A stretch of 34,422 nt of DNA from Gillisia marina (lineage in GTDB: Bacteria > Bacteroidota > Bacteroidia > Flavobacteriales > Flavobacteriaceae): positions 1 through 34,422 of the forward strand of contig NZ_AJLT01000043.1 in the NCBI RefSeq assembly GCF_000258765.1, in the 5' to 3' direction. This document shows, piece by piece, positions 17,338 to 28,097 of the stretch. Each line of letters begins with the position of its first letter. The stretch's first letter is position 1. The notes beneath the pieces are model-generated. The model saw nothing but the letters and a program-made list of their open reading frames with translations. It was not told where the DNA came from and ran no database searches. The position numbers and the translations under genes are program-made.

Positions 17338-19953
17338 ATGAATTCTCAAGAGATACGTTCTAAATACCTCGAATTTTTTAAATCTAAATCCCATGAAATT
17401 GTTGCTTCTGCTCCAATGGTCATTAAGGACGATCCAACCTTGATGTTTACCAACGCTGGAATGAACCAATTTAAGGAATATTTTCTAGGAAATACCGTGC
17501 CAAAGCATAATAGAGTTACAGATACTCAAAAATGCCTTAGGGTTAGTGGAAAACATAACGATCTAGAGGAAGTGGGGATGGATACCTACCATCATACCAT
17601 GTTCGAGATGTTAGGGAATTGGAGTTTTGGCGATTATTTTAAGTCTGAAGCCATTCATTGGGCTTGGGAACTCTTAACGGAGGTTTTTAAAGTGAATAAA
17701 GATATTTTATATGTGTCTGTTTTTGAAGGATCTACAGATGGAGATAATCTTGGATTAGATCAGGAAGCACTAGATCTTTGGAAAGAAATTGTTCCTGAAG
17801 AACGAATTATCTACGGAAACAAAAAAGATAATTTTTGGGAAATGGGAGATCAGGGGCCCTGTGGACCATGTTCCGAAATGCATGTAGATTTAAGAAGCGA
17901 AGAAGAAAAAGCAGCTGTTCCTGGAAGAGACCTTGTAAATGCAGATCATCCACTGGTGGTCGAAATTTGGAATCTTGTTTTTATGGAATTTAACCGAAAA
18001 GCAGACGGATCCTTAGAAAAATTACCAGCCCAGCATGTAGATACAGGAATGGGATTCGAGCGCTTATGCATGGTGCTTCAAGATAAGAAGTCCAACTACG
18101 ATACCGATGTTTTTACTCCATTAATTGAGAGAATAGAAAAAGTAACTACTTGCAAATATGGCAATTCAGAAAAAACTGATATCGCTATTAGAGTAATTGC
18201 AGATCATATACGTGCAGTATCTTTTTCAATCGCAGATGGTCAATTACCAAGTAATACCGGAGCAGGATATGTTATTAGACGAATTTTAAGGAGAGCTATC
18301 CGCTACGGATTTACTTTCCTAAATACCAAAGAGCCATTTATCCATAAATTGGTTGCTACGTTAAGCGATCAGATGGGAGAAGCGTTCCCGGAATTAAAAT
18401 CTCAAAAATCGTTAATAGAAAATGTTATTAGAGAAGAAGAGCAGTCCTTTTTAAGAACTTTAGATCAAGGACTTATATTGCTGGAAAAGATAATTGAAGA
18501 AACTGATGGCAAAATGGTTTCAGGAAAAAAAGCATTCGAACTTTTTGACACTTTTGGTTTTCCAATAGATCTTACGGCACTTATTTTAAGAGAACGTGGT
18601 TATAATTTAGATGAAAACGAATTTAATGCTGAATTAAAACAGCAAAAAGATAGATCCAGAGCTGCATCTGTAGTTACAGCAGGAGACTGGATTGTTCGTG
18701 GGAAAGAAGATGCTAATCCATTTGTTGGATACGATGTTATAGAGTCACCTGTAGAAATTACCAGGTATAGAAAAGTAGAGAGTAAGAAGGACGGTCAATT
18801 ATTTCAAATAGTATTAAATAAAACTCCTTTCTATCCGGAAGGTGGTGGACAAGTTGGAGATAAAGGAGTTCTTTTAAGTCTGGATGCTGAAAAGATTGAA
18901 GTTGTAGATACTAAAAAAGAGAATAACTTAATTATCCATTTTACTAAAACCTTACCTAAAGACTTGTCTGGTTTATTAATGGCGAAGGTAGACGTTACTA
19001 AAAGAAGAAGAACAGAAGCTAATCATTCTGCAACCCATTTATTGCATCAGGCATTAAGGCATGTGCTTGGAACCCATGTAGCACAAAAGGGTTCTATGGT
19101 GAATCATGAATATTTAAGATTCGATTTTTCCCATTTCAGCAAGCTTACTTCAGAAGAATTAATGAAGGTGGAGCATTTTGTAAACGCAAGGATTCAAGAA
19201 CAAATTATATTAAACGAGCAACGTAATTTAACTTATGATGAAGCTATAGATCAAGGAGCGATTGCTTTATTTGGAGAAAAATACGGAGATTCTGTAAGAG
19301 CTGTGAAATTTGGAAGCTCCATGGAGCTATGTGGTGGTACCCATGTAAAAAACACAGGTGAGATCTGGTATTTTAAAATTGTTTCCGAAGGTGCAGTTGC
19401 TGCAGGAATTAGAAGGATAGAAGCCATTACGGGAGATGCTGTTAAGTCTTACTTCACAGAGCAAACGGCAGTTTTGAATGAGATTTCAGCAGAATTAAAG
19501 AATACCAATAATCCTTTAAAAGCAATTCAGAATATCCAAGAAGAAAATGCTAGTTTAAAGAAACAACTTGATGCTTTATTAAGAGAAAAGGCAAAGGATC
19601 TTAAGGGAGAATTGCAAAAAGAATTAACTGAAATTGATGGAATTTCTTTTTTAGCTAAAAAAGTAGACTTAGATGCCGGCGGAATTAAAGATCTTGCATT
19701 TCAGTTAGGTGAAAATAACGACAATTTATTTCTATTATTGGCTGCAGAAAATGATGGGAAAGCTTTATTGTCTTGTTACATTTCCAAGGAGTTGGTAAAG
19801 AAGAAGAATTTAGATGCAGGAAAGGTTGTTCGAGAATTGGGGAAATATATTCAAGGTGGCGGTGGAGGCCAAGCATTCTTTGCAACTGCCGGAGGTAAGA
19901 ATCCGCAAGGAATTGCAGAAGCTCTAGAAAACGCTAAGAGTTTTGTAGGATAA
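17338..19953 (+). CDS. alaS: Alanine-tRNA ligase
   Basis: 871 residues, normal length. It has the class II catalytic core (about 1-250; [33 protein letters not shown]), a tRNA-recognition helical region, and the editing domain with the HxxxH site in [17 protein letters not shown] and the CGGTHV motif that clear mischarged seryl/glycyl-tRNA. A C-terminal coiled coil and C-Ala domain end with the Gly-rich GGGGGQ block typical of AlaRS. No frameshifts or missing motifs. It is encoded alone, divergent from the M23 operon; the GSCFA gene follows 36 bases later and may be co-transcribed. Confidence 0.99.
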   Translation: MNSQEIRSKYLEFFKSKSHEIVASAPMVIKDDPTLMFTNAGMNQFKEYFLGNTVPKHNRVTDTQKCLRVSGKHNDLEEVGMDTYHHTMFEMLGNWSFGDYFKSEAIHWAWELLTEVFKVNKDILYVSVFEGSTDGDNLGLDQEALDLWKEIVPEERIIYGNKKDNFWEMGDQGPCGPCSEMHVDLRSEEEKAAVPGRDLVNADHPLVVEIWNLVFMEFNRKADGSLEKLPAQHVDTGMGFERLCMVLQDKKSNYDTDVFTPLIERIEKVTTCKYGNSEKTDIAIRVIADHIRAVSFSIADGQLPSNTGAGYVIRRILRRAIRYGFTFLNTKEPFIHKLVATLSDQMGEAFPELKSQKSLIENVIREEEQSFLRTLDQGLILLEKIIEETDGKMVSGKKAFELFDTFGFPIDLTALILRERGYNLDENEFNAELKQQKDRSRAASVVTAGDWIVRGKEDANPFVGYDVIESPVEITRYRKVESKKDGQLFQIVLNKTPFYPEGGGQVGDKGVLLSLDAEKIEVVDTKKENNLIIHFTKTLPKDLSGLLMAKVDVTKRRRTEANHSATHLLHQALRHVLGTHVAQKGSMVNHEYLRFDFSHFSKLTSEELMKVEHFVNARIQEQIILNEQRNLTYDEAIDQGAIALFGEKYGDSVRAVKFGSSMELCGGTHVKNTGEIWYFKIVSEGAVAAGIRRIEAITGDAVKSYFTEQTAVLNEISAELKNTNNPLKAIQNIQEENASLKKQLDALLREKAKDLKGELQKELTEIDGISFLAKKVDLDAGGIKDLAFQLGENNDNLFLLLAAENDGKALLSCYISKELVKKKNLDAGKVVRELGKYIQGGGGGQAFFATAGGKNPQGIAEALENAKSFVG

Positions 19954-19989
19954 AAGCTTTCATATAATAGGAGCAGAGATACAAGAAAA

Positions 19990-20931
19990 ATGAAATTCAG
20001 CACATCTGTACCCATATTAGATCAAAAGCCTAAAATAGATCATACTTCCAAGATCTTATTATTAGGATCTTGTTTTGTTGAAAATATTGGAGAAAAGCTG
20101 GATTATTTTCAGTTTCAGAATCTTAGAAACCCGTTTGGGATTTTTTACCACCCGGAAGCAATCGGTAATTTTATTGAAAAAGTTGCAGGAGATTATAGTT
20201 ATGAAGAAGACGATGTGTTTTTTCATAATGAACAATGGCACTGTTTTGATGCTCATTCTTGTATGAATTCCTCTAGTAAAGAAGAATTACTATTTCAATT
20301 AAATGATGGTATACAAAAAGCGCGTACTTTTATTAAAAATGCTACTCATATTATATTCACATTTGGCACTTCTTGGCATTATAAAGAGTTGAAAACCGAT
20401 AGATCTGTCGCTAATTGTCACAAAATAGAGCAGAAAAACTTTAAAAAAGAACTACTATCGGTTAAAAAAAATGAGATTGTTTTTAACAATGTATTGCAAA
20501 GGTTATTAACAATAAATCCTGAAGTTAAATTGATATTTACGGTTTCTCCCGTACGACATCTTAAAGATGGCTTTATTGAAAACCAACAAAGTAAGGCGCA
20601 CTTGATCGCGGCAATTCATAATTTTATAGCAAGCCAGAAAAATGTAAATACAGAAGCATGTTTCTACTTTCCAGCTTATGAGATTATGCTGGATGAATTA
20701 AGAGATTATAGATTTTATTCGGAAGACATGGTTCATCCCAATTCTTTGGCTATAGACTATATATGGTCACGTTTCACAGAAGCTTGGGTATCAAAAAAAG
20801 CTTCAGAAAAATTTAAATCTATCGAAACTATTCATCGAGGTTTAGGCCACAAACCCTTCAATAAAAATTCAGAAAAGCATCAAGAGTTTTTAAGAGATTT
20901 GGAAAAAAAAAATTCTCGATTTAAAAGATAA
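19990..20931 (+). CDS. GSCFA-domain (SGNH-hydrolase-like) protein
   Basis: 313 residues. The GSCFA signature LLLGSCFVENIG lies at residues 23-34, with a probable nucleophile Ser27. FTFGTSWHY and a late MVHPNSLAIDYIW block (Asp/His-type) fit an SGNH/GDSL-like fold. There is no signal peptide, so it is predicted to be cytoplasmic. Length and layout match the family (PF08885), common in Bacteroidota and some proteobacteria, whose substrate is unknown. It follows alaS by 36 bases. A run of ten A near the C-terminus (from 20903) is a likely slippage site but only affects the last few residues. Confidence 0.93.
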   Translation: MKFSTSVPILDQKPKIDHTSKILLLGSCFVENIGEKLDYFQFQNLRNPFGIFYHPEAIGNFIEKVAGDYSYEEDDVFFHNEQWHCFDAHSCMNSSSKEELLFQLNDGIQKARTFIKNATHIIFTFGTSWHYKELKTDRSVANCHKIEQKNFKKELLSVKKNEIVFNNVLQRLLTINPEVKLIFTVSPVRHLKDGFIENQQSKAHLIAAIHNFIASQKNVNTEACFYFPAYEIMLDELRDYRFYSEDMVHPNSLAIDYIWSRFTEAWVSKKASEKFKSIETIHRGLGHKPFNKNSEKHQEFLRDLEKKNSRFKR

Positions 20932-21196
20932 AATTCCTACAGCGAATTTTAAAAATTCTTTTAAATAATTCAATTCTTGGAGAAAAATTGTACGGGATAT
21001 TATGCATTTAACGCTTAAACGGAATTGTTAATAACTCGATGATAAGTTGAATTCTAAATCCTTGACTCTTAAAATTTTAACGAGAAAATTTATATTTATT
21101 TCTTGTTTCAAATATATTTTTTTGTAAATTTATTTAAGTTTTGAAAGCAAAATCATTCTTCACATTGTGAACTTTGATTTCAATTTAAAACTTAGT
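20932..21196. other. AT-rich gap upstream of sRNA candidate
   Basis: There is no open frame of note. It is very AT-rich and may hold a promoter for the hairpin RNA at its right end, but no exact TAnnTTTG box is placed at a convincing distance. Confidence 0.5.
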
Positions 21197-21268
21197 TTCT
21201 AAAATTTGTTGGGGTAGATTTTAGAATTATTAGCTAATGGACGGGTGGGGCCGTCCATTAGTTTTTTT
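21197..21268 (+). ncRNA. Two-hairpin small RNA candidate ending in a terminator
   Basis: Hairpin 1 has a perfect 9-bp stem (TTCTAAAAT at 21197-21205 with ATTTTAGAA at 21218-21226) and a 12-base loop TTGTTGGGGTAG. Hairpin 2 has a perfect 11-bp stem (CTAATGGACGG at 21234-21244 with its complement at 21251-21261), loop GTGGGG and a T7 run, so it is an intrinsic terminator. Both loops expose GGGG. The terminator is about 300 bases past the GSCFA stop, so either this is a long 3' UTR or a separate small RNA. The 5' end is not known and may lie further upstream. Confidence 0.45.
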
Positions 21269-21341
21269 ATGCCATTTCTTCACTTTTATTTAACTAAGTA
21301 CCACTTAAACATATTTGTATCTTGCATCAAAAGTTTTTGAT

Positions 21342-21956
21342 ATGAGAAAGGTTTTACTTGTGGTGGTTTTAGTAATCATTGGGTTTATTGCCTACCAATA
21401 CTTCGATAATAAGCAGAAGGACAGAGATCAATTAATTGAAAGCACCGATTTGATACAAAAGCAAATCAAGAATGTTGGAAAATTAGTGGTTACAGAAGGG
21501 AATTTTGCGCAGGTATTCTCTTATAAAGATTCTAAGAAATTCTATTTAGATGTACTTTCTGCTCGAAAAAAAGCATTGATTATTGTAAATGCAGATGTAA
21601 GTATCGCTTACGATCTTAGTAAGCTTAAAACCGAAATCAATCCCGAGACCAAGACTGTTACTATCACTTTTATTCCCGAAGAAGAAATTTCTATAAATCC
21701 TAATATCCAATATTACGATGTAACTCAGGATTACCTAAATCAGTTTGAAGCAGAGGATTATAATAGTATTCAGAAGCGAATACAAAAGTCCTTACGAACG
21801 AAAATAGAAAAGTCGAATCTTAAGTCTAATGCAAAAAATAGATTGATTAGCGAGCTTCAAAAAATATATATTTTGACCAATACTATGGGATGGACGTTGG
21901 AATATAATGGTAACAAAATTGAAAGTTCGGACGCGATGGAAGCCTTAAAAATTTAA
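21342..21956 (+). CDS. DUF4230 domain-containing protein
   Basis: 204 residues from ATG 21342 (MRKVLLVVVLVIIGFIAYQYF). A longer reading from TTG 21315 is open but would put nine residues ahead of a standard membrane anchor, so the ATG is preferred. One N-terminal hydrophobic helix is followed by an extracytoplasmic DUF4230 domain (about 40-175; LVVTEGNFAQVFSYKDS, YDVTQDYLNQFEAEDYN). The family is widespread and of unknown function. It is convergent with the following lipoprotein gene, with 2 bases between their stops and no room for a separate terminator. Confidence 0.88.
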   Translation: MRKVLLVVVLVIIGFIAYQYFDNKQKDRDQLIESTDLIQKQIKNVGKLVVTEGNFAQVFSYKDSKKFYLDVLSARKKALIIVNADVSIAYDLSKLKTEINPETKTVTITFIPEEEISINPNIQYYDVTQDYLNQFEAEDYNSIQKRIQKSLRTKIEKSNLKSNAKNRLISELQKIYILTNTMGWTLEYNGNKIESSDAMEALKI

Positions 21957-21958
21957 TT

Positions 21959-22579
21959 TTATCTTTTCAATGCATTAGCTTCACTTGAAGAAGTTGAGTT
22001 CCTTGTTCTAATTCGTGAACTACGCTCACCGCTGTTGGTAACTTTCACTTCTTCTACTTTTTCTTCGGGCATAGAATTCGGCATAGGAGTTTTACTTACC
22101 GGCGCATCCCATACAATTTTCCAATCTCCATCAATATTTTCCCAAAGCACTACATAATTACCTTCATCCTTAAATGCAGGCATGGGAGCATTTTCATTAG
22201 GGGAGAAATTTAAAACATATTCCCCACGCTCTACTGCTATTGCGCCGCAAACTTTTACTTCCTGGGCTTCAATCTTAAAATCCCAGTTTCCATACCCAAC
22301 ATTTTCTTTCCAGGACTTTTTAAATTGATTCATGCCTTCCATGGGCTCTTGGTGCGGTGGCATTTGTATTACATTTTCGGCAAAGATCGTAGCTGCGGAA
22401 TCTATATTTCCCTCTTTAAGCCAAATTTCTAATTGATCGTTTTTCTTATCAATTATTTTTCGAACATCTTTTGGATCTTCGCTACTTGAAATTTCTTTAT
22501 TTTCATTTGGTTGTTGACAGTTCCAAAGTAGTAAAATGCACAACGCAAATAAGACACGAAAAAAGATTGAACTTTTCAT
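21959..22579 (-). CDS. DUF4440/SnoaL-like lipoprotein
   Basis: 206 residues. It has a lipoprotein signal peptide with Cys21 (LLLWNC), then an NTF2-like cone-fold domain (about 40-165; IIDKKNDQLEIWLKEGNIDS, PMEGMNQFKKSW, NYVVLWENIDGDWKIVWDAP) as in DUF4440 proteins. The C-terminal tail is Ser/Arg-rich. It should be anchored in the envelope. NTF2-like folds bind small ligands or act as simple enzymes; nothing here identifies a substrate. It is flanked by a convergent DUF4230 gene and, upstream, the aromatic amino acid hydroxylase with its terminator between them, so it is transcribed alone. Confidence 0.85.
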   Translation of the reverse strand: MKSSIFFRVLFALCILLLWNCQQPNENKEISSSEDPKDVRKIIDKKNDQLEIWLKEGNIDSAATIFAENVIQMPPHQEPMEGMNQFKKSWKENVGYGNWDFKIEAQEVKVCGAIAVERGEYVLNFSPNENAPMPAFKDEGNYVVLWENIDGDWKIVWDAPVSKTPMPNSMPEEKVEEVKVTNSGERSSRIRTRNSTSSSEANALKR

Positions 22580-22716
22580 AGTTACAAGTATTAATTACTA
22601 TTCAGTAAAAATTTTTCGGGGAAAATCTATTGGGAAAGGGAATGTAATTATCAGCTATCTAAGCTGATAAAGTATAAATTTAAGAATTTTAATTAAATAC
22701 CATTAAAATTTCTACT

Positions 22717-22753
22717 AAAAAAAATCCTATCAATCATTTAATTAATAGGATTT
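22717..22753 (-). terminator. Terminator of the aromatic amino acid hydroxylase gene
   Basis: On the minus strand AAATCCTAT (22753-22745) pairs with ATAGGATTT (22730-22722), and the transcript then runs into T8, beginning 25 bases after the stop codon. Confidence 0.8.
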
Positions 22754-22777
22754 ATGGAGGAATATGATTGTATGTTT

Positions 22778-24538
22778 TTATGAATCCAAAACAAGATCGT
22801 TCTCAATTAATTCTAATCCGCCATCAATTAAATGAGCAACATCTGGTCTGCGAATTTTTAATTGATCGAGATGTTCTTTAATCTCTGTAGCAAGTTTTGG
22901 ATCTTGATGGAATACTAATTCATAAATTTCTACTGAAAGCAACCAATCGTTAGAATGGTGCTTTTTAACAAGATCGAAAGCCGCTTGAAGTGAAAATTTC
23001 GTGTTATTTCCTTCTCTACTATTTCTTACAGATTCGTATAATGTTTCAAGTTCGAGCTTCTCCTCATTTTTCTTGCTTTTAATGGTTGTGCTAGAAGGAG
23101 TGTGAGTTATAAGATCAAATGACAAAGGATCTGCAGGACCAGCGAATGCTGAAATCACGTTTTTCCCTATTGCCATATCGTAATGTCCCCATGCTGGTTT
23201 AAATAGGATTTCTTCTCCATGAGTAACTGTGCAATCTTTTAATCTTATAAGGATAATTTTCCCTTGTAAATTACGGGTTCCTGTAACAATGGTTCCACTT
23301 ACTTTTATATTTCCTTCAAACTCGAAAGAAATTTCCTTTTCTTCATAGATATCGTAGGCTTTTAAATCGCGTGGACTCATATCTTCTATGGCAAGGTTAA
23401 TCCCTTTTAATAATCCAATTGGGGATCCAAAACCTTCAGCATGATTCTGCGTACTATGACCCACGAGCTCTTTTCCTCTATAGGATAATGCAGTTTTTCC
23501 CGTAGTTTGGAAATATACCGGTTTATTATCTGCTTCTATCACATTAGTGAAGTCTCCAGAGATCTGTAGGCCGGTACTTAGCTCTATAGTCCCTAGGATT
23601 TTAGAATTTATTAATTTATTCAATCCTTCCAAACCTCCACGTCTTAACGCCATAGAATTAGCAAATTCTTCCAAGACACTGCTTAAATGGGCAAAATCTG
23701 GGGTTACATATAATTGTGGCTGTGGCTTTGTAATGTCAAACTCCTGTTTAGCAGCTTCAATAGAATAAGGCTGCTTCTTCACTTTATCTGTCATGCACCA
23801 TGCACTTTCACCTATAGAAGATAATAATCCAGCTCCGTAAATCTTAGGGTTTTCTACCGTTCCTATTAGGCCATACTCTACAGTCCACCAATGAAGATTT
23901 CTTATTTGTGCCATTTCACTTGGAGCTCCCATATTATTTTGCAAAAATTCTACTTTCTCTTCCGCAGCTTTAATGGCCTCTTCGGGAGTGTTTTCTGCTT
24001 CTTTTATGATAGATAAGTGGCGAATTGCCTCGTACATTTCATAATCCTTCGCATTAGAAATAGCTTTACAACCTATCTCACCAAATCTTCGTAGATATTC
24101 CGCATACTCCGGATTTGCGATAATTGGAGCATGACCGGCACCTTCGTGAATAATATCTGGTGCAGGCGTATACTCTATATGATCTATTTGTCTAATATCA
24201 CTGGCAATAACTAACACATTGTAAGCTTGAAATTCCATGAACGCAGCCGGAGGAATAAATCCATCTACGGCAACTGCTGCCCAACCAATTTCTTCTAGAA
24301 TCCTGTTCATTCCATACATATTGGGAATATGATCTATGGAAATTCCGGTTTGTCTTAAACCATCCAAATAAGATTTGTGAGCTACTTTACTTAAATATTG
24401 CACATTTTTACGCATCACATATCTCCAAACCGCCTGATCTATCGCACTATATTCGCTATAATCCTGTGGTTTAATAAATTGCTTCAGATGCGCGGGTAGC
24501 CTATCTAAAATTTCATTAGATTCAATTTTTTCTAACAT
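22778..24538 (-). CDS. Aromatic amino acid hydroxylase (phenylalanine 4-monooxygenase type)
   Basis: 586 residues. The catalytic domain (about 30-330) matches pterin-dependent aromatic amino acid hydroxylases, with the iron ligands His131 and His136 in DIIHEGAGHAP and Glu221 in WTVEYGLIG. Conversion of Phe to Tyr with a tetrahydropterin is the probable reaction. A C-terminal extension of about 250 residues of unknown role makes it roughly twice the length of proteobacterial PhhA; long forms are usual in Bacteroidota. There is no N-terminal ACT regulatory domain. It has its own terminator. The broken hutU two genes upstream is another amino acid catabolic enzyme, but there is no shared operon. 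Phe versus Trp specificity is not settled by sequence alone. Confidence 0.92.
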   Translation of the reverse strand: MLEKIESNEILDRLPAHLKQFIKPQDYSEYSAIDQAVWRYVMRKNVQYLSKVAHKSYLDGLRQTGISIDHIPNMYGMNRILEEIGWAAVAVDGFIPPAAFMEFQAYNVLVIASDIRQIDHIEYTPAPDIIHEGAGHAPIIANPEYAEYLRRFGEIGCKAISNAKDYEMYEAIRHLSIIKEAENTPEEAIKAAEEKVEFLQNNMGAPSEMAQIRNLHWWTVEYGLIGTVENPKIYGAGLLSSIGESAWCMTDKVKKQPYSIEAAKQEFDITKPQPQLYVTPDFAHLSSVLEEFANSMALRRGGLEGLNKLINSKILGTIELSTGLQISGDFTNVIEADNKPVYFQTTGKTALSYRGKELVGHSTQNHAEGFGSPIGLLKGINLAIEDMSPRDLKAYDIYEEKEISFEFEGNIKVSGTIVTGTRNLQGKIILIRLKDCTVTHGEEILFKPAWGHYDMAIGKNVISAFAGPADPLSFDLITHTPSSTTIKSKKNEEKLELETLYESVRNSREGNNTKFSLQAAFDLVKKHHSNDWLLSVEIYELVFHQDPKLATEIKEHLDQLKIRRPDVAHLIDGGLELIENDLVLDS

Positions 24539-24627
24539 AGTAAGTAACTCATTAATTGAGAGAATAAAGATACAAAATACGAAATCAAATATACATTGTT
24601 TAGCAGTTGGATAAATAACACTTGTAA

Positions 24628-24654
24628 TAAAAAAGCCTCCAATTTGGAGGCTTT
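24628..24654 (-). terminator. Terminator of the DUF4136 gene
   Basis: GCCTCC and GGAGGC form a stem around AATTT (24635-24651), followed on the minus strand by a T-rich run. It starts just after the stop codon of the DUF4136 gene. Confidence 0.85.
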
Positions 24655-24662
24655 CTAACTAA

Positions 24663-25205
24663 TTACTTCATTTGTCCGGGTGGATATTTTTCAAATATTT
24701 TCTCTACAATCTCACTAATTCTTTCCTGTTTCTTATTTACTTCCTTGGCAAGTGCGGCAGTACCCATTCCTTGCCATACTAATTCTTTTCCTTCAGAATC
24801 TATAAGATCTATATAAAGTGTTCCTTCACTAGTCGTGTTAACAGTATTGTATCCTGTTCCCCAGTACCAAGGGTACCATCCCCAGCCATATCCATATCCA
24901 AATCTATTATCTTGATAGATATTGATATTCTCTTTAGTTTTTGTGAAAATGCTAACCAAAAGATCTGGTTCTTCAGATTTTGTAAAGCCTTTAGACATCA
25001 TTTCTTCTTCAATAGCACGTAAAATTCGTTTTTTATCTAAATCTGAAATCTCCGCTTTATCTATTCCCGGCTTAAAAAAAGCGAAACTTTTGTACTGATT
25101 AAAATCTACTTTCTGATCATAATCTGATGCTACCTTCACTGTACTACATGAAGTCATGCCCACAGCTAAAAATAATAGCACGGCTGTAATTTTAAGAAAT
25201 TTCAT
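24663..25205 (-). CDS. DUF4136 lipoprotein
   Basis: 180 residues. It has a lipoprotein signal (Cys20 in GMTSCSTVKVASDYD) followed by a DUF4136 domain (VDFNQYKSFAFFKPG, KKRILRAIEEEMMSKGFTKS, PDLLVSIFTKTKEN). An aromatic, Gly-rich insert with GYGYGWGWYPWYWGTGY, common in this family, precedes the last strands (GTLYIDLIDSEGKELVWQG). It lies 28 bases after the end of hutU on the same strand and is followed by a terminator, so read-through from hutU is possible. Function is unknown; outer-membrane or periplasmic location is predicted. Confidence 0.9.
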   Translation of the reverse strand: MKFLKITAVLLFLAVGMTSCSTVKVASDYDQKVDFNQYKSFAFFKPGIDKAEISDLDKKRILRAIEEEMMSKGFTKSEEPDLLVSIFTKTKENINIYQDNRFGYGYGWGWYPWYWGTGYNTVNTTSEGTLYIDLIDSEGKELVWQGMGTAALAKEVNKKQERISEIVEKIFEKYPPGQMK

Positions 25206-25233
25206 AAATCAAGTTTTAAATGGTTTGTGGTCT

Positions 25234-27273
25234 CTATTCAGAAAACAACGCATCGTCTACAAGATTTGGAACTGTAATTTTTAGTTTTGGTTCTTGATCC
25301 ATCGCACGTTTTATGGAAAAAATTGCTTCCTTATTTCGTGCCCAAGAACGTCTAGCTATTCCATTATTTACATCCCAAAAAAGCATAGATTTTAAACGGT
25401 TCTCCGCTTCTTTACTACCATCAAGAACCATACCGAAGCCTCCATTTATCACTTCTCCCCATCCAACACCACCACCATTATGAATGCTTACCCAAGTAGC
25501 TCCTCTAAAACTGTCTCCTATCACATTTTGGATGGCCATATCTGCTGTGAATCTTGAGCCATCATAAATATTGGAAGTCTCTCTAAAAGGAGAATCTGTC
25601 CCGGAAACATCATGATGATCTCTACCAAGTACCACGGTACCTATCTTTTTTTCTGAAATAGCATCATTAAAGGCTTTAGCAATTTCGGTTCTTCCTTGTG
25701 CATCTGCATAAAGAATTCTGGCTTTAGAACCAACTACTAAATTATTGGCTTTAGCATTCTTGATCCATTTAATGTTATCTGATAATTGCGATTGAATTTC
25801 TTCCGGAGCATCTTTTTTTTAATCTTTCAAGAACTTCCGTAGCAATTTTATCTGTTTTATCAAGATCTTCCTGCAATCCTGAGGCACAAACCCATCTAAA
25901 AGGACCAAATCCATAATCGAAGCACATAGGTCCCATGATATCTTGTACATAAGAAGGATAGGCGAATGCTGCATTTTCAAGGTCTGATTCTTTAAACGAA
26001 CTAGCATCTACAAACTCAGCGTTCTCATTTTTATAAATATTGGCACCGGCTCTAGAGGCTTCTAATAAGAAGGCATTTCCATAATCGAAGAAATAAGTTC
26101 CTTTCAGGGTATGATTATTAATTGCTGTGGTTTGTCTGCGCAAACTTTCCTGAACTTTAGTTTTAAAGGTTTCAGGATCATTGGCCATCATTTCATTGGA
26201 TTCTTCAAGACTCATTCCAACAGGATAATAGCCTCCGGCCCAAGGATTGTGCAAAGAGGTTTGATCGCTTCCTAGATCTACAAATAAATCTTCTTTATCG
26301 AAATGTTCCCATACATCTACAATATTCCCCTGATAAGCGATAGAAACTACTTCCTTATTTTGCTTTGCTTGTTTAACTCTCTCGGTCAATCCATTAAGAT
26401 CTGTGCAAACTTCATCTACCCAGCCTTGAGAATGCCGTGTATGAACCGCTTTTGGGTTAATTTCAGCACAAACGGTAATACAGCCGGCAATATTTCCCGC
26501 TTTTGGTTGCGCCCACTCATTCCTCCCAAACCAGAGGTAATAAATAGTTTCCCGGCTAGATCTTCCTTGTTTTTAGCTATTTTTCGACCTGCATTTAATA
26601 CGGTGATCGTGGTTCCATGAACAATTCCTTGTGGCCCAATGTACATATAACTTCCAGCGGTCATTTGGCCATATTGAGTTACGCCAAGTGCATTAAATTT
26701 TTCCCAATGATCCGGCTGCGAATAATTTGGAATCATCATTCCATTGGTAACTACTACTCGTGGTGCATTTTTATTGGAAGGAAATAAGCCCATAGGATGT
26801 CCGGAATAAATAACCAAGGTTTGGTCATCTTCCATTAGTGCTAGATATTTCATTACCAATAAATATTGCGCCCAGTTTTGAAATACAGCTCCATTCCCCC
26901 CATAAGTAATTAGTTCTTCAGGATGCTGAGCAACTTTTGGATCTAGATTATTCTGGATCATTAACATGATTGCTCTTGCTTGCAAGCAAGGTCCTGGGTA
27001 TTCCTCTACTGGTCTCGCATACATATCATATGTAGGTTTAAACCTGAACATGTAGATTCTTCCGTAGGTTTCCAGTTCTTCTTTAAACTCTTTTATTAAA
27101 GTAGCATGATGTTCCGGTTCAAAATATCGTAAGGCATTCCTTAGCGCAAGATTCTTTTCTTCAGCATTTAAAATTTCTTTTCTTTTAGGAGCATGATTTA
27201 CAGATGGATCGTAAGGTCTTTTTTCTGGTAATACTGAAGGAATTCCTTGTAGGATAAGATCTTTAAAATTCAT
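25234..27273 (-). pseudogene. hutU: Urocanate hydratase, broken by two one-base indels
   Basis: Three frames together give one urocanase of about 679 residues, the normal long form. Frame 1 (27273 to 26416) is intact through GLGGMSG, then shifts: one more C beside the C3 run at 26512-26514 would restore GAQPKAGNIAGC, the NAD-binding block. Frame 2 (26389 to 25775 region) reads correctly to ATEVLERLKK and shifts again at T8, 25813-25820, where removing one base restores DAPEEIQSQLSD. Frame 3 ends at 25234 with the usual GVGWGEVINGGFGMVLDGS region. The enzyme hydrates urocanate in histidine breakdown. No other hut gene is in the window. As written the product is truncated at about 285 residues and should be inactive. 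Sequencing error is possible. Confidence 0.93.
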
Positions 27274-27324
27274 GAATACGCTATTTTATATTGATTTATT
27301 TCTTCTGAAGGATGTAATGTGAAG

Positions 27325-27851
<527 letters not shown>

Positions 27852-27881
27852 GATATCTAATTTTGTCGTAATAGTTTTCTC

Positions 27882-27988
27882 GTCACACCGTCCCGAAGCG
27901 TCGGAATACTTCAGAATCTCTATTTACTTTAATGGTTAAGTGTGATGAGATTCTGAAACAATTCCGATAGCTATCGGAACAGAATGAC
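27882..27988. repeat. Bipartite mirrored hairpin repeat, copy with nested palindromes
   Basis: It has the same outer ends (CGTCA/TGACG) and inner ends (CAGAATCTC and GAGATTCTG) as the 11642 copy, and again a 26-base spacer (27921-27946). Here each hairpin carries an extra palindrome in its loop: TTCCGATAGCTATCGGAA (27962-27979, perfect 18 bp) on the right, and TCCCGAAGCGTCGGAA (27891-27906, imperfect) on the left. Confidence 0.82.
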
Positions 27989-28097
27989 GTATTTGATTTA
28001 TTTCTTATATCCAATGCACATGGAAATATTTATAACTCCTCAAAAATTGATACTCATTTTTTATACTTTCTGAAGGCTTTTTTTGAATCTTTGCGGA

